From Halocaridina rubra (lineage: Eukaryota > Arthropoda > Malacostraca > Decapoda > Atyidae), in assembly GCA_037179515.1 (NCBI GenBank), contig JAXCGZ010007682.1:51001-115000 (forward strand): a DNA stretch of 64,000 nucleotides, in the 5' to 3' direction. The translations under genes were made by a program, and so were the position numbers. Every line of letters begins with the position of its first letter. Positions within the stretch are counted from its first letter, which is position 1. This document shows, piece after piece, positions 39,201-52,700 of this stretch. The notes beneath the pieces are model-generated. The model searched no databases and was not told the origin of the DNA. It saw nothing but the letters and a program-made list of their open reading frames with translations.

Positions 39201-39755
39201 TCAGATGGCACTGCTGGATAATAGTAGTAGTAGTAATAGAAATAATGTGATTTGAGTGATCTGTTTTACGTCACAAACTCCTTTTTACTTAATCTTTTTA
39301 TCTTCTAAGGGCTAGGACGGTTGCCTTCTTGCGAAGGACTTTGTTTTGGCGGGTGTGATCGTTACCCTGAGCGCATGCCCTTGCTAACCTCAGACAGAGC
39401 CGGGCTGTGAACCTTCGACCTGACGCCTCAAAGTCTCGCTGTGTTCAGCAGGGTGGTCACATTTGTAACAAAAGGGACTGATATAGCAGAGCGTCAACAT
39501 ATCCTGTTCATCCCTGCCTTTTGTGCCTTAAGGGAAAAAAAATCGTGGTGAGAACTAGCCCCACTCAGCTCGCCCCCTATCCCCATCTCTTTCTCACTAG
39601 GTTGGAGTCAGCAGTAAAGCATTGTCGCCCATCACTAAAACACTTAAATATGTGAAAAGGATAAGACTCCATTTTAACACATATGGGTGCACAATTTACG
39701 GAAAGATCAGGGTCTTACCTGCAACCAGAATAAATAACAGGAAAACCGTCTTCAT
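36219..39755 (-). CDS. Secreted SMB-EndoU endoribonuclease, gene 2 (complete, 347 aa)
   Basis: Six exons on the minus strand: 39755-39719, 38039-37806, 37692-37575, 37357-37158, 37009-36786 and 36449-36219 (stop at 36221-36219). All have GT-AG borders and they total 1044 nt in frame. The start [12 protein letters not shown] is a signal peptide. Exon 2 encodes two somatomedin-B domains (residues about 19-52 and 55-89), each with the eight-cysteine C-C-CxC-C-CC-C pattern. Exons 3-6 encode the EndoU domain. H229 (SSGFEH), H243 (SGFHNW) and K286 ([10 protein letters not shown], before GTSPE) match the catalytic His, His and Lys of the XendoU family. The SMB plus EndoU layout is that of vertebrate ENDOU/PP11. 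It is likely a secreted or vesicular RNA endonuclease cutting at uridines. The exon lengths of gene 3 match except in exon 3 (118 versus 139 nt). Intron 1 carries a SINE-1 copy. The SMB exon is easy to miss because the ATG-initiated ORF there is in another frame. Confidence 0.93.
38383..38575 (-). mobile_element. SINE-1 with 17-bp target duplication, in EndoU gene 2 intron 1
   Basis: Full-length SINE-1 on the minus strand flanked by perfect 17-bp duplications AGTTGCTAAAATGCAGT (38366-38382 and 38576-38592). The perfect duplications show LINE-type retroposition and a fairly recent insertion. Confidence 0.93.
39262..39440 (-). mobile_element. SINE-1, truncated and diverged
   Basis: The body and 3' end are recognisable with an inserted ACTTAATCTTTTTATCTT stretch. 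The tRNA head is cut short after TTTGAGGCGTCAGGTCG. Lies in EndoU gene 2 intron 1. Confidence 0.75.
39445..39600 (+). repeat. Dispersed repeat R3, copy 1
   Basis: AGCAGGGTGGTCACATTTGTAACAAAAG, GCGTCAACATATCCTG and CTGCCTTTTG align with 50018-50180. In intron 1 of EndoU gene 2. Confidence 0.6.
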
Positions 39756-39794
39756 ATTTCTAGCTATCACTGTTAACTGACTTAATGTCTGACG

Positions 39795-39800
39795 TTTATA
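39795..39800 (-). promoter_or_regulatory. Possible TATA box of EndoU gene 2
   Basis: TATAAA on the minus strand about 40 nt before the ATG, with TCAGT (39780-39776) about 22 nt after the start of the motif. That spacing is slightly short for TATA to initiator, so the call is tentative. Confidence 0.35.
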
Positions 39801-40691
39801 GGTTGGTTTTCGAATGGCTTCACCTCTATATATCAGCCATGTGTGTGGTTCAGTTAACCCTAACTATACATGCAGGAAAATCTGGACTTGGCCTTTCATT
39901 GCATGTCATTATATGCATATTATATATTTCTTTATTATTGTATGTATAACCATTCGACTGTCCATCAGTATAATTTGCTTAAATTGTTACATAATGTTTT
40001 CAGATTTAATGAATATTGTTGTCATATTGCTTCGTTTTAGTTTGTCGATTTTTCGTATGGATTTCTTATGTTCGTTTTTTGTTGTCTATAATTGGTTACT
40101 GAACGAGCGTACGGTAATTTAGTCCATTGGTTATTTTCTCACGATATATATTGTTGTATACCATAGATGTACAAATATTACTGTTTTAATTATTATTACG
40201 CAAGATATAAGAAAAGTATTGATAATTACTGTAGGGTTGTGTTATAGTAATTTACCTGAATTGTTTATTTTGATTTTTCCGTGTGTGTGTTTTTTATTTT
40301 ATTTTCCCAAGGTATAATAACTTGTTTATAGATATTGCTTGTTGCTTTTACAACTCGTCTTACAGATTTCATTTTCCCCATTTTATAAGTAACAAACAAT
40401 AATGCAAAATAAAACTACAATATTTAAGCAGTAAAACATTGACTATAATAAAAGTAGGCTGTTCGTCCTTCTTGCTTGAAATTCCATACACCTGTATTTT
40501 TTATAATTATCTTTATTGGTATGAATATTTCCATTCCATTTTGATCCTACCTTTATATACTTTTAAGATAGTACACTATAATATTCATTGTTGGTCTCGT
40601 TTCAGTGTACTTCATCCATAATCACTTCACTTATCGAACATTCTGATGTCATTGCGTTTGCTCTTCTTGCAATAACAATAATTTAAGTGCT

Positions 40692-43600
40692 TTAGATAAC
40701 TGGGTAAGCACTACCCACGAGGGTCTTTCCATTATACGCAAGGGTCCAGGTTTGGATCTGGAACTGTACTCCGTTCATTTGGACAGGGCAGAGGGAGTCA
40801 GGTCTGGCCAAAAAGCAAACTGTGTACACTGCCAGTTCCAGTTCAGGAGAGGTTCCTGTGAACATTCCTCCAATGGGCTTAGCATTGTTTAGCCAGGTGA
40901 AGTGATACTCGATGACCTCACCCTGTGTAAATTATATGGATCATATTAATATGTTTGTTTTAGATTCTCCACCCACGGATGGGTGGAACGGGTCATGGAG
41001 GACCCATAGGGCGGTCGCCAGCCGGCACAGGCCCCAACCCCCCACTGTGGTGACCAGCCACAGCAGTAACCTCCCCAGTGGGTTCGGTTTTACGTCACGA
41101 ACTCTCTTTTCTACTAAGGGCTAGGACGGTAGTAACCTCTCCAGTAAACAGCTTAAACTCTCTTGCCACATTATTATAAGAATTCTTTTGCTGTTCAGAC
41201 ATTTTCCCATATTTTTATATGCATATTCCAATTTTTTATAACATATATTTCATATACTAAGTCTTTTTATACAAACTTGGCTTCCTAAGTCAACAAGAGC
41301 ACTCCATCCTTCGTAATTGAGATTGCCATTTTGTTCTTCTTGGTAAAAGTACACCCAGTTGTGGAATCCAGAAACTCCACTTTTGAGCTCTCCTACAAAG
41401 GTATGTTCAAATCCAGAAGAACCTAATATGCCACTGGAACGGGAGTACATGTCAAACCACATCTCCCTGATCTTATCTCTGAGATTTGCAGTATAAACTC
41501 CTGGAAAAGAGATTAATTGTTCATGGAGCAAGGCTTTTTAGAGTTTGTGCTTCTGAGTATTTACACTCTTTATCTTGTAAATACTGACTTTGACTTTCAC
41601 CACATTAATGGTGAAAGTCAGAATCTTCACCATATCGCTGAGTCAGCAACTACCTTATGGACTCATGTATGATTTATGACAAGGATTTCTGGAATATATT
41701 TTACTGTTTCATAGTTGTAGCAAAATTTATTGGTATAGTTTCTCGGTTGTTTTAACTCTGAATGCAAGACTCGCATAAAATCACTTAGTCTAAAAGAGTT
41801 AAACCTACAGAAGGAATGTAAACGTGTTTTTAAACTGCAGAAAATGAGGATTGTGGTAATGGACTTTTCTTGACTTATTTGTGCATAGACTTCAACTTGT
41901 GAGTAGCATCACTAACCGTTGTCAACAAGGAAAGCCTCCGATATTGTCATGACTTCAGTAGCCATAACTGCATCAAGGAAAGCTTCAATTTCAGCAACTT
42001 CAGCAGCATCTTCTACTTCAGCCACACCTACATCAGGAATGTAATTGTCCTGTAGAGTAATGATGGCAGATATTGTTGGACCAGTGAGTGCAGATGCTGG
42101 TACATCTACAAAGTAACTGGAAGAATAAGATATTTTCACGTCATATATCAACAATAAAGACACGATTTTGAAAGAAATGTTTACGATATCAAAAATTTAT
42201 TTTTGATGACCGTGATGTATGCAATATGCAAAATCATTATATTCCTGCTTTCGAAAGCAAATAATTTGAAAGACTTATTTGAATTTCATCGTTAATAATA
42301 CATCCATTTATCCGGGCAGTGTCCTTAAGAATTTATATATTTTCAAATTTGCACCAAAAATAACTAATTTTACTTGGTATCCCTTTCTTCATACCTTAAA
42401 TTAGTCCTCTGTGTCTTTACAATATTTATTTTGTGTCGTTTAAGTTATACTTTTCTTAAACCAATGAATTATTTTGTAATACTGTACACTTCAGGCTTGT
42501 AAGCATAACTGAGCAGTGAAGAGTTTAAGAAAAAAAAATAGCCTAATGACAAAAGTACTGCAAATTTAGCGGTTTTTCGTGCCAGATGAACTTACGGTCC
42601 AGGTGCTAGATCGCCAGAGGTTCCTTGTCCTCCATGATCAAGAGTGAGTTGACTTCCAACGTTGTTGATATCAGCCCCAAACAATGTCTCGGTGAGTGTT
42701 CGTAAATCATCATCGGTGACAGTACCTCCAGTTCCTAAGAAATAGAGATCATAGAATTTGGTGATTTTTAGTATTTACAATTCATAAAGCACTTAGAAAC
42801 TTTTATTATTCATCTCATTGAAAGTTATCTTTGGACAATAAAGCTGATGCCTAAGAGTGGTATCACCTACCTCCACAGATCTCACTGTAGTCAACACAAC
42901 AGTTCCCAAAGTTGCTACATTCACTGTTACACTGGCAAGGTTTTGAAGGTGAATAAGCTTCTCCACAACGGTCCTGACAGGTGAAACACACTGTGTCATA
43001 ATCAGAGCAGCAATCACCAAAGTTTGAACAAACGCTGTTGCACTGGCATGGTTCTGCAGCATTGTTCTCTCCACACCTGCCTACGCATGACTGACTGTAG
43101 GCACCTGCACATAAAGAGAAGATAATGCAATTTTGAGGTATATTCGAATCCTGTACTATTCTGTCTGAAAAGAAAATATGCAGAGTTTTCGTGCTTCAAT
43201 CTGCACTCTTCACTTGGTGGTGTAAGTTTGATCTGTATCTTGTACTAGAAAAAACATGGAATTTTTTTTGTGTGTGATGGACTTTGTATAAATTCCTCTC
43301 CCAGAAAAATTTACTAATAGGTGACTAGCTTCTAAAGAAAATATTCTTGTGATCCTCGCAGTCTAGATATTATCAGCAGTATGCCAATAAAATGACAATT
43401 CTCAGTTCTTCTGTCTGTGTACTAATCAAAATAAAGTTAATGATCATAACTTATTTTGTTTGATGAATATTAATTGCACTTATTATATAGATTCCTCTCT
43501 ATAGAAGTCCTGGTAGTAATAGTCCTTTTGATCATATAATTTTTAATACTCTTTGACTTTATTGCAACTGTTGCATTATTCTTTACTGTATCGAGGGAAA

Positions 43601-43708
43601 CCGAAAGTACGCAGTACAATAAAGGCTATTGTCATATCATAATGTATGCTCCAAAGTATATTTTTACTTACCAACTGCCAAAAGGAATAATAATGCTACA
43701 ACCTTCAT
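40692..43708 (-). CDS. Secreted SMB-EndoU endoribonuclease, gene 3 (complete, 354 aa)
   Basis: Six minus-strand exons: 43708-43672, 43104-42871, 42734-42596, 42116-41917, 41500-41277 and 40922-40692 (stop at 40694-40692). They total 1065 nt in frame with canonical splice borders. The start [12 protein letters not shown] is a signal peptide. Exon 2 carries two somatomedin-B domains with all 16 cysteines. The EndoU domain has the catalytic set H236 (SSGFEH), H250 (SGFHNW) and K293 ([10 protein letters not shown]), followed by [14 protein letters not shown] and a C-terminus ending SAYPVI. Exons 1, 2, 4, 5 and 6 have exactly the same lengths as in gene 2, so the two are a tandem duplication with a gap of 936 bp between gene 3 stop and gene 2 start. 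A TATAAAAGC element lies about 45-53 nt upstream of the ATG. SINE-2 and SINE-1 fragments sit in intron 5 next to the last exon. Role: secreted uridine-specific endoribonuclease, inferred from family. Confidence 0.94.
40958..41165 (-). mobile_element. SINE-2 copy, split by a SINE-1 fragment, in EndoU gene 3 intron 5
   Basis: Antisense block from TTTTAGATTCTCCACCC to AACTCTCTTGCC, matching 47077-47225. The SINE-1 piece at 41086-41131 interrupts it. It lies only about 35 bp from the splice acceptor of the last exon of gene 3. Confidence 0.82.
41086..41131 (-). mobile_element. SINE-1 3' end fragment inside a SINE-2 copy
   Basis: Only the terminal 45 bp (CGTCCTAGCCCTTAGTAG to GTGACGTAAAACCG) is present, interrupting SINE-2 at 40958-41165 with a short repeat of AGTAACCTC on either side. 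Confidence 0.8.
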
Positions 43709-43752
43709 CCCTCTGCCTCTGGCTGTAAGAGTGAAATATTTGCTTGATAACA

Positions 43753-43761
43753 GCTTTTATA
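43753..43761 (-). promoter_or_regulatory. TATA box of EndoU gene 3
   Basis: TATAAAAGC on the minus strand, 45-53 nt upstream of the gene 3 ATG (43708). About 27-31 nt downstream is TCACTC, close to the arthropod initiator TCAGTY. Spacing fits a TATA plus Inr core promoter with a 5' leader of roughly 20 nt. No transcript data support it. Confidence 0.5.
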
Positions 43762-44679
43762 GCATTTTGTCATGAGTGCGTTCATACCATGCTTTATCGA
43801 AGCTAGAAACTGATATGTTGCTTGTCAATAAAGTATCCGACTTAAAACCATGAGAAAAATTGTTTTTGCCTTAGAGCGGAATTGAATTTAAGGTTTCTGA
43901 TTTACTGATTTCATTTATCCTTAATTTCTCCATCATATTTGTTCATTTGCTCTTCATATGAAAACCATACTCACTTTCCATATAGCCATATTGTTATCTG
44001 TTATGCAAGACAGACATATACCCAAGCTGTGCAGCTGTGTTGTTCCCAGTGATTACTTTCTTGGCCATATTGTAGTATTTCATTTTGTAAGATAATATCT
44101 GATAATCTTACAAAAAGTGCTTAACATGCTGCCAAACCTAAACACATAATTATGGTATTGGCACGCGCGTCTTTTGAGTACATTATATGAGAGCTTTGCG
44201 GTTCTAAAAATGAGGATGTGTTAAATATGTAAGTATATGCAGAACAATGTATGAACTAGTATAATATCTCTGACGGACTAAAAGAAGTAGATCTTCTATT
44301 TCTAGGGGCAGAGACAATGCTGGATGATGTGATAGGAATTTATATATATATATATATTTTTTTTTGACATTGTGGGAAATGTCAAGAGCAATTGGACACT
44401 GCTTTAATTCATAGAGCAAAGTAACCTAATTTCAGGATTTAATACCTTAATAGGACAATTGCTTGTAACTAAAAGGCCTGGGAAAGGATGGTGCTAGTGT
44501 ACAGAGCTTATATGAAATTGAAAGAAAGTATCGAACCAGGTACAGATTTGGATTATATGTGAAAACACGATACAAGAAAGGTTGGGAAGTGAAATTAAAA
44601 TGAACATAGACATTCAGTAGAGTGTGTTCATTTCCTAGCTCTAGAGTTAGCATAATAGCTTTCTTCTTTTATACCTTCA

Positions 44680-44870
44680 GTGGTACAGTTGGTCGCACTT
44701 TGGTACATTGATTGTGTGTCCAAGGTTCGCATCCCGGCCACGTTTAAAAACATATTTCATGTTTTCACATAAAATAATGTGTATTTGGCATATGAATTAT
44801 GTGTCCTAGGTTCGAATCCCGGCCAAGTACAAAAATATATTTCATGTTTTCGCATAAGATAATGTGTTTA
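44680..44870 (+). repeat. Tandem pair of tRNA-derived SINE ends beside an AT array
   Basis: GTGTCCAAGGTTCGCATCCCGG and GTGTCCTAGGTTCGAATCCCGG are each followed by ACATATTTCATGTTTTC-like sequence and AATAATGTGT, about 106 bp apart. B-boxes are good. The first copy has a weak A-box (CAGTGGTACAGTTGG). The second runs straight into a 200-bp AT/AC microsatellite. Confidence 0.65.
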
Positions 44871-44872
44871 TT

Positions 44873-45091
<219 letters not shown>

Positions 45092-47062
45092 GTCACTCTT
45101 AAATTTCAATATGAAGCTTTCTAATAACAGAAACCAAAGTTTAAGATACATGAAACTTAATGACAAAGCAAATAATAGATGCATTTCAAGCTATATATAA
45201 CAGTCCTTGAAAACATTTTAAAACAAATACCAAAAGTATTGATTTGGATCAACATACTTAAAATCCAATTTCTTTATTGGAGATAAACAGCTGTTGTCAT
45301 GGGAAAATAAACATTATCTCATATCATGTAGACTCCATATGACAATCACGGCATAGTTTTTGTAGTCCTTTTCTAAAATGAATTTAGCGTGATATGATCG
45401 TGTCCGTCTATTTACAGGTAGCGATCACACCCTCATCACCCCTTTCACAATTAATGATGTTGAAATTAATGATGGTTATTATTGTCAACGTGTAATTCCG
45501 TGGAGTTTAGTGCAACGTGAAATTAAAGTACTTATTTATTTATCATTATTAATATTATTGGAACTGAGCTTCTGTATAGGATTTATTTTTATTATCCAAT
45601 CTTCATTATTCAGAAGAATTATCGTTCCACATTGACTTAACACATCTACTGGTGTAACCATAAATATTTCGAGTTGATTAGGTCTACCTATCACATGAGG
45701 GAACCCACTATCCTCTCCTCCTTATCCCCAAGTGGCTCTGACGAAGCGAAAGCTGCACGAACTACCTTGGAGTAATTGAACGCATTACTTTTTTGGATGG
45801 GAAGCCAATTATTATATTTGCTGAGATGCTGAATGATATTTTAAGTTATTATTTATATTCTGTCTCCGTTTTTAAATTACCTTTATGTATTTTATATGCT
45901 TAAGTCTCGCCACGTGGTTAATTACATAATGCTGTGGGAAATGAACATGTGAATCCCCCACCCCTTCTTCAGCAGTACGCACATATACATACATACTGTA
46001 CATGCAGAGAAAGCTGTAGACCAAATGATATATGCCCCTGGTAGTGCATGAGAACTTGTGAAAATTCGTCTGTCTGTATTTTTTATTAACATGGTGATGT
46101 GGGAAAGGTAATATTGCTTTTGAAAATACCCTTTTACTATTTACTCACACCTATTAATGGTGTACTCACAAAACCTACTGAGTAAGAAGGGGAAACTTAC
46201 CATATTATGGAAGCCATTACCTTCTACCTCTTATTTACACTGGCAAAGAGAGTATTCATGACCCTCTTTAAAGCGCAGTTAAACATGCGCCTTCCATGGT
46301 GGAAGCTACATAATTTGGTGTATTTTACCTGCATTTAATATCTAGTTAATTAATTATTACATAATAATAATGATAAATATTAATCTGTTTAACAACTTGA
46401 TACTGTATTTAGAGAGCAAATTAGTATTTCAATTGTAATTAAATATAATTTATTTTATACTCTTTCATTTTGAAAACCTTGATACTGTATTTAGAAAGCA
46501 AATTAGTTGTTCAATTGTAATTAAGTATAATTTATTTTATACTCTGTAATTTTGAAATACTGTACCCAGCTAGTTACAGCATAAATTACTACTTGGCAGC
46601 TCTGCCTTTTTATTTTTTTGTCCATAATTAAAATTAAACGTATTGGGAATCATTTATATGTACCTAAACTACAATAATAATAAATATTATTATTAGTACT
46701 GTTGTTGTTAATAATAATAATATTATTATGTGCCAAGAAACTTCAAATTTATAGCTACTCTCAAGTTCCAAAGAGAAGAAAAATTATAAATGTTGACCCG
46801 GAATCAAGAACAGATAAAATAGAAACACATTTATTACCTTCCGTTGTGCATGAGCAGTTTCAGACATTATTCCGTGTCCCAGCATTAAAGGGGGTAGAAG
46901 TCTGCTTCTCTCCTCAATCAAAATGGAGACATGGTCAAGATTCGTTTTATGCACCCAATAAATTTTTAGCTATATTTTTTCTGGTAGGTAAATAACCTAG
47001 TCTTATTAATTTATCCTAACTCAAATCTTAAACCTTACCTACCTTAATAGGGAAAATATGGA

Positions 47063-47295
47063 CTTTTTTTTTTTTTTTTTTTAGATTCTCCACTTAAGGA
47101 TGGGTGGAACGGGTCATGGAGGACCCATACGGTGGTCGCCAATCGGCACAGGCCCCAACCCCCCCCACTGTGGTGCACAGCCACATCAGTAACCTCCCCA
47201 GTAAACAGCTTAAACTCTCTTGCCTGGACGAGGCGTGATCTATCAACCTCGCAAATGCGAGGCCAGCGCGTTACCACTGTACTAGCCAGGAGGCT
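47063..47295 (-). mobile_element. SINE-2, full length (tRNA-derived)
   Basis: In element sense: head CTGGCTAGTACAGTGGTAAC (A-box), GAGGTTGATAGATCACGCC (B-box region), body with the GGGGTTGGGGCCTGTGCC block, end GGTGGAGAATCTAAA, and a poly(A) tail (plus-strand T18 at 47063-47081). Confidence 0.88.
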
Positions 47296-49719
47296 GGAAA
47301 ATATGGACGTTTATGCAGCACCGTGACACTTTTTAGGAAGTGTTGGTAACTGATTTCTCAAGTTGGTTACCGATGGGGTGCATAAATGAATCTTAACTGA
47401 AGAAAGATTTGCTTTAAAGAGAAATCTAAAACTAAAGGAAAATTAGTGACTGGAAAAAGAAAACACTTGTATGGATATAAATTTGTATTTGTGAGCAAAA
47501 TCACACTAGTGGTAACAGTGCAGCTATATATAAAATTTGAAGCTCAAGAAGAATTGGGACCTGAAATTTGTATAGGTATTAATTCTGCAGTGAAGGTAAA
47601 GTTGAGGTCTGTAATGATCAGTTGGTTGCTGTTGACAAAGGTTAGGTTAGGTAAGGCTGGGTTAATATTTCATTTTAATATAAATTAATATTTTGTAATT
47701 ATAAATCCATTACAGAGTTTATATTTTACTTTATGATTGAAAATGTACCGGTACTTGTAAAATAAAGGTATGTATTCCACAGTTGGGGTAAAGTTTAGGT
47801 CAGTCATCTTCAGTTGGTTGCTGTTAATAAAAGTCAGGTCCCAAGTCTTCAAGAGCTCCTAAAATTTTTCAAGGTAAAAGGGCTTGCCAGCTTTTCACTC
47901 CACTCATCCTCTTTAGTTGGCCTTTACAACATGCAAGGAACTGGGATTTGCATTTTATTCTCCCCCCCACAACCAATTACAAATATTGGCATAATCAATG
48001 ACAACTTTTTTAGTTATGGAAATGCTTAGGTATATTTAGCATATAATATGGTTATATCGCTAATGTATATATCAGTAAATCTTGTGACAGTTCATTACTT
48101 AAGTTTATGCTTGGTAATAGCTGCAATAATAATAAAAATAATAATAATGATATAAGTTCTGTTTCTTGACTAACAAGTTCAAATTTACATATAGAGAAGT
48201 CATAGTAGAATTTACAGTGTTCTAGCGAATAACTGTTCTCATTGGCATTGAAATGAGACGAAAACATCAACCCCCATAAATTTTTTTCAACAATATGAAA
48301 GCGTGGGTACTCTTTGTATCACGGTTTTTGGCATCATTATGTAAACAACTGTATATCATACTGTACAGTGAGATTCAACTGTCTGTATATACTGATATTT
48401 AAAAAAAAAAAATGCACATACTGCTTCTGATCTTTATTTATGAATAAATTTTGCAGCTTCATAAGAAAACCTAAAATTTTTTGATGAATACATTTTAAGA
48501 ATCCTGCAATTAAATTCACTAATCATACACAAGGTGTGTATGATTATAAATTTGATACAGTGCACTAGTAATAAAGAGCTTTTTCTTAATACCCGTATAA
48601 TGCAACATCCTTTTCACTTGAAAAAGAGCAGAAGAATAAGATGTAGAATTGCAGACCCGGCACTTAAGGATGTAGAAATCAGCTTCTCTCCTTACTCGGA
48701 TATACATTGATGTATACCAGATAAAGCTTCCATATCACACCTGACGTGAAGCTTTATGCAAAAGAAACATGTACAACACTAATAAACACTTGTCAATGAA
48801 AATTTCAGAATGGTCTGTTTAAAAGCTGTTTTGACAGATGCCACGCATCAAAAAGACACTAGTGGACAGTTATAAATAACAAATATGTTTGAAAATCTCT
48901 TTAGAGGGCAAGCATGTCACAATCATTTTTATCACATTTTGTATTTTTTCAATAAAAAGAAAAAAATTACTTTCTAAATGCAAACAATATATAGAGCAAA
49001 CAGATTTTCTTCAACGTGTAAAATGCAAAAAAGATAAAACACAAATAAGGAAGTTTTCTCTTTGTAAAATGCAAACAAGATAAAATGCTAAAAAGGAAGT
49101 TTTCTCCTTGTAAAATGCAAACAAGATATAAAACAACGAGAGAATTTTTCACTTTGTAAAATACGAAGATAGAAAACAAATGCTCTCTTGTCACGTATCC
49201 GTCTCGAAGTGATGCATTACTTAGGTAATAGAATGTTATTCTTAGGGATTTAAGATATTGAAACTAAAGTATAAAGAATGACTGCCATCATCAAATTCAT
49301 AGTAACAATCCAGCATTTCTTCATGCCTATTTTTAATAATACATATGCAGGTCATAACACACAACTTGCAAAAGTAACTAATAGCCAATAATATCAGATG
49401 AGCAAGTAAAAACATCTCTCCCGATAAATACTGCCTCACATTTGTTTACATAAATGACAAGGACTAAATAAGGGTAAAAATATGAAGGAACATTCTTCAT
49501 TAATGCAGCAAGACCAAATAGTCTATCTCATCCTTCAATAATGTTATTAGACCAACAGCCTATTTTCACTAATACTCAAAAATTACACGACAGTTAAAAA
49601 TAAAATAACATGTACAATATTCCTTCAAATTACAATGTATTCCACTGAAAACATCAGACAAGCGACAGCTGAACATAAAATTTAAGGTGGGCAGGCAGTG
49701 TATATCTTTGAGTAATATA

Positions 49720-52700
49720 TCATGTTGATTCAGATGGAGCTTTGTTATTCCAGTCAATAGTTTCAAAATCTATAACCACTTTCTTCCGTGGAAAATTATA
49801 TTGCCTGAAAAACAAATATAAAAATGTTCATTCATATTGTGTAATATATTTATTTTTCATTCCACTCAAAAGTATGACTCCAGTAACCAGGATATAAATT
49901 CACACTATTTTAATTCAGTATACTTGATAAATCATCTACTAACTACAATTACTTTAGTTCCTAACTTTAAAACAGTTGGAGACTATTTTTCAACAATGAG
50001 TCAGTATCTCATTGAGCTTAGCAGGATGGTCACATATACAACAAAAGAATCGAGGTAACATGGCATCAACATACCCTGGCCATCATTGCCTTCTTTCCAG
50101 TTGCTTTGGGAGAAGAAAAGTACTCAGGGAGAGAGGAATTGCCAGCCTTTCACTCCCTTATCCCACTTAGTCAGATTATACAATGTAAAGCGGGATTACA
50201 GCCTTCGAATGTCAATAAAATTCGTTAGAAAAGAGTGATCCCATTGTATCCATGGAAACAGATTCCAAATACCTGAAACCACATGAATTGTAGTGTAGCC
50301 TCCAATTAATATGCTCTTTCAAATATTACATATATTGTGATAAAGTTTAATTTTTAAATAAGGCACAGGAAGAAATTAATAGCAATAATCAATAATAAGC
50401 CGAATCACTTTCGCAATACATTTTGTGATTGAGGGAGTTAACGTCTACAAATACAGGTATTTTATTGCTGAAATTCTTCATTGAATATTTCTGGACCACA
50501 GTCAGTTGCGGATAAAAAACTACAGAAATGTGGGGACCACTATACAGTATCATCATATAAGACTCAACTAGACGTAAACTTTGTATGTAAAGTAAATGTG
50601 AATATATAACTTATAGAGATCCTTAACAGTTAGCAGGGAATATCTTTTTGAAACACAAACGAAGTATAAAATTCAAAATTTAGCCCATGATGCATGACTT
50701 GTATAACCATCTGTATATGTGACCCACTCTTAACTAATAACAACAAAAGTAAGCACATTAAATGCTTATAATCCTTAAAAAGGATATCTCTATCTGTGTG
50801 TAGCCACTATCAAATATTAATAAAATTAAATACGGCTTTTAAATGCTAATGAGAGATGAATTCTAAATCCAAATCCATATACAATCCGTTTTCACTTATA
50901 AGTCATATGCAGGCTCTGTACTTCTAAACCATAAAAATATCTTTGAATCACCACAATAAGTGACTTCACACGATACAATAGACAACTGTACATAATTACT
51001 TGCAATCAAAAAATTTACTTCAGAATATATAAAATGTATAAAATTTGAGACACTGGAGAGGTACTTACAAGTATGGAATGCAAGCTAAGTCAAGCATTTT
51101 CTTGGAGGCAATAATTTCTGGTTTAGTCTTATATTTGTCACTCATGAAGACGACTTTCTTGATACCTGCCTGAATAATGATCTTGGTGCATTCATTGCAT
51201 GGGAAAAGTGCCACGTAAATAGTGCACCCATAAACATCGGCACAGTTCTTGTTCATGACAGCATTCATTTCTGCATGGCACACTGAAATATTAAAACCGG
51301 GTGTACAGTATTTATATTTCTTCAGCTTTTCAATCAGCTCTCTTGTTTAAGGAATATAATAATTATTGAGAGAATGGGACTTGCAGCCCTTTTCTCCATT
51401 ATTCCTTTCAGTGGGCTATTACAACACGCAAGGAATAATAGTGTGGTATATTTTCCTCCCCGTCACCAGTGTCATATGAGACTGTATAAACTGGAGCTTG
51501 TAAGAAACTTACACTGGAAGACTTAACATGTGTAAAATTATAAACAGAGTTATAAAACGGCCTGCTTGCTTTTTTTTTTTTTTTATACCAATAAAGACAT
51601 ACTCTTAAATGCAAAATATAACTGCATGATTTCCAATTATAAAAATACCTACCATACATATACTTTACTCTCAGGGGATTTTCATTTTCCCTATCCCAAG
51701 GTAACAGATCATCAGAGCAACCTTGAGGCATGCCATTGTAACCAATTCCCACAATTTTATTAGCACTGTTTACAATACAAGCTCCAACCTGCAAATGATA
51801 TGTTGTGTCAAACAAACAAACATTCTAAAGCACGTACAACTAGTTCTCCACGGTACAGATCATTGCATGAAATCTAACCCACTTTTAGCGTATGGTAAGG
51901 CCAAGTTTCTTATTGCCTAAAGGAGTGTCCTCTGATATGGATTTAGAAGTATGTCTATTCAAATTCCCTTTATCACAGTTATAAATTTAACCTAAATCAG
52001 CCAGTAAGATATGTACCTGAAATTGGCAGCAATTACAGTAGCAGGTCAGAAAAATAAATCAATATATTACTAAACAACCTTGCGTACTTATTTTAGAGTA
52101 TACTAATTTTTCATTTACATATTATTATACCATATATTTCATGCATTTATGTTTACTGCTGATTACTAGGGAGGCAATAAGAAAATGCAAACCATACTTG
52201 AAACAGCTCAATAATATATAACCAAAAAATATTTTTTTCCCAATAATGGGTGGCTTGAGATTGAGATCAGGTCATTATGAATATTAGTGTGGGCAGCTGA
52301 AGTATACTTTATACTTTGTACAGTACTACAAAATTGGAGGTAACCAAGTTAACCTTAAGTTGTAAATTACCAAATAAAGATTATGGCTTAGATATCCCGT
52401 GAGTGTCTAGTTTTTACATATACAGAATTATTAGAAACTATATTTTCAAAACAATCACATGATAGCAAATTAATCTGAAAAGGATAATTAAATACATATA
52501 TGTATGTGCTCACTTGCGTAGACGGATCCTTGCTTCGCAGGGCTGACAGAGTTGCCAGGGCCATGAAATATTCCCCCCACGCTAGGTAATCGTCACGTTT
52601 CTTGTTAATATCCCTGCAAAACATCAGACAATTACGTGTGTAACAGAGTTCTATGGTCTTGAGAGGTATACAAAATATATTTGAATAAAGTAATTTCATA

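Noticed and set aside
46702..46995. 97-codon plus-strand ORF
   Set aside because: No recognisable family, AT-rich hydrophobic start from an AAT tract, and part of it recurs nearby at about 48660. No splice or promoter support.
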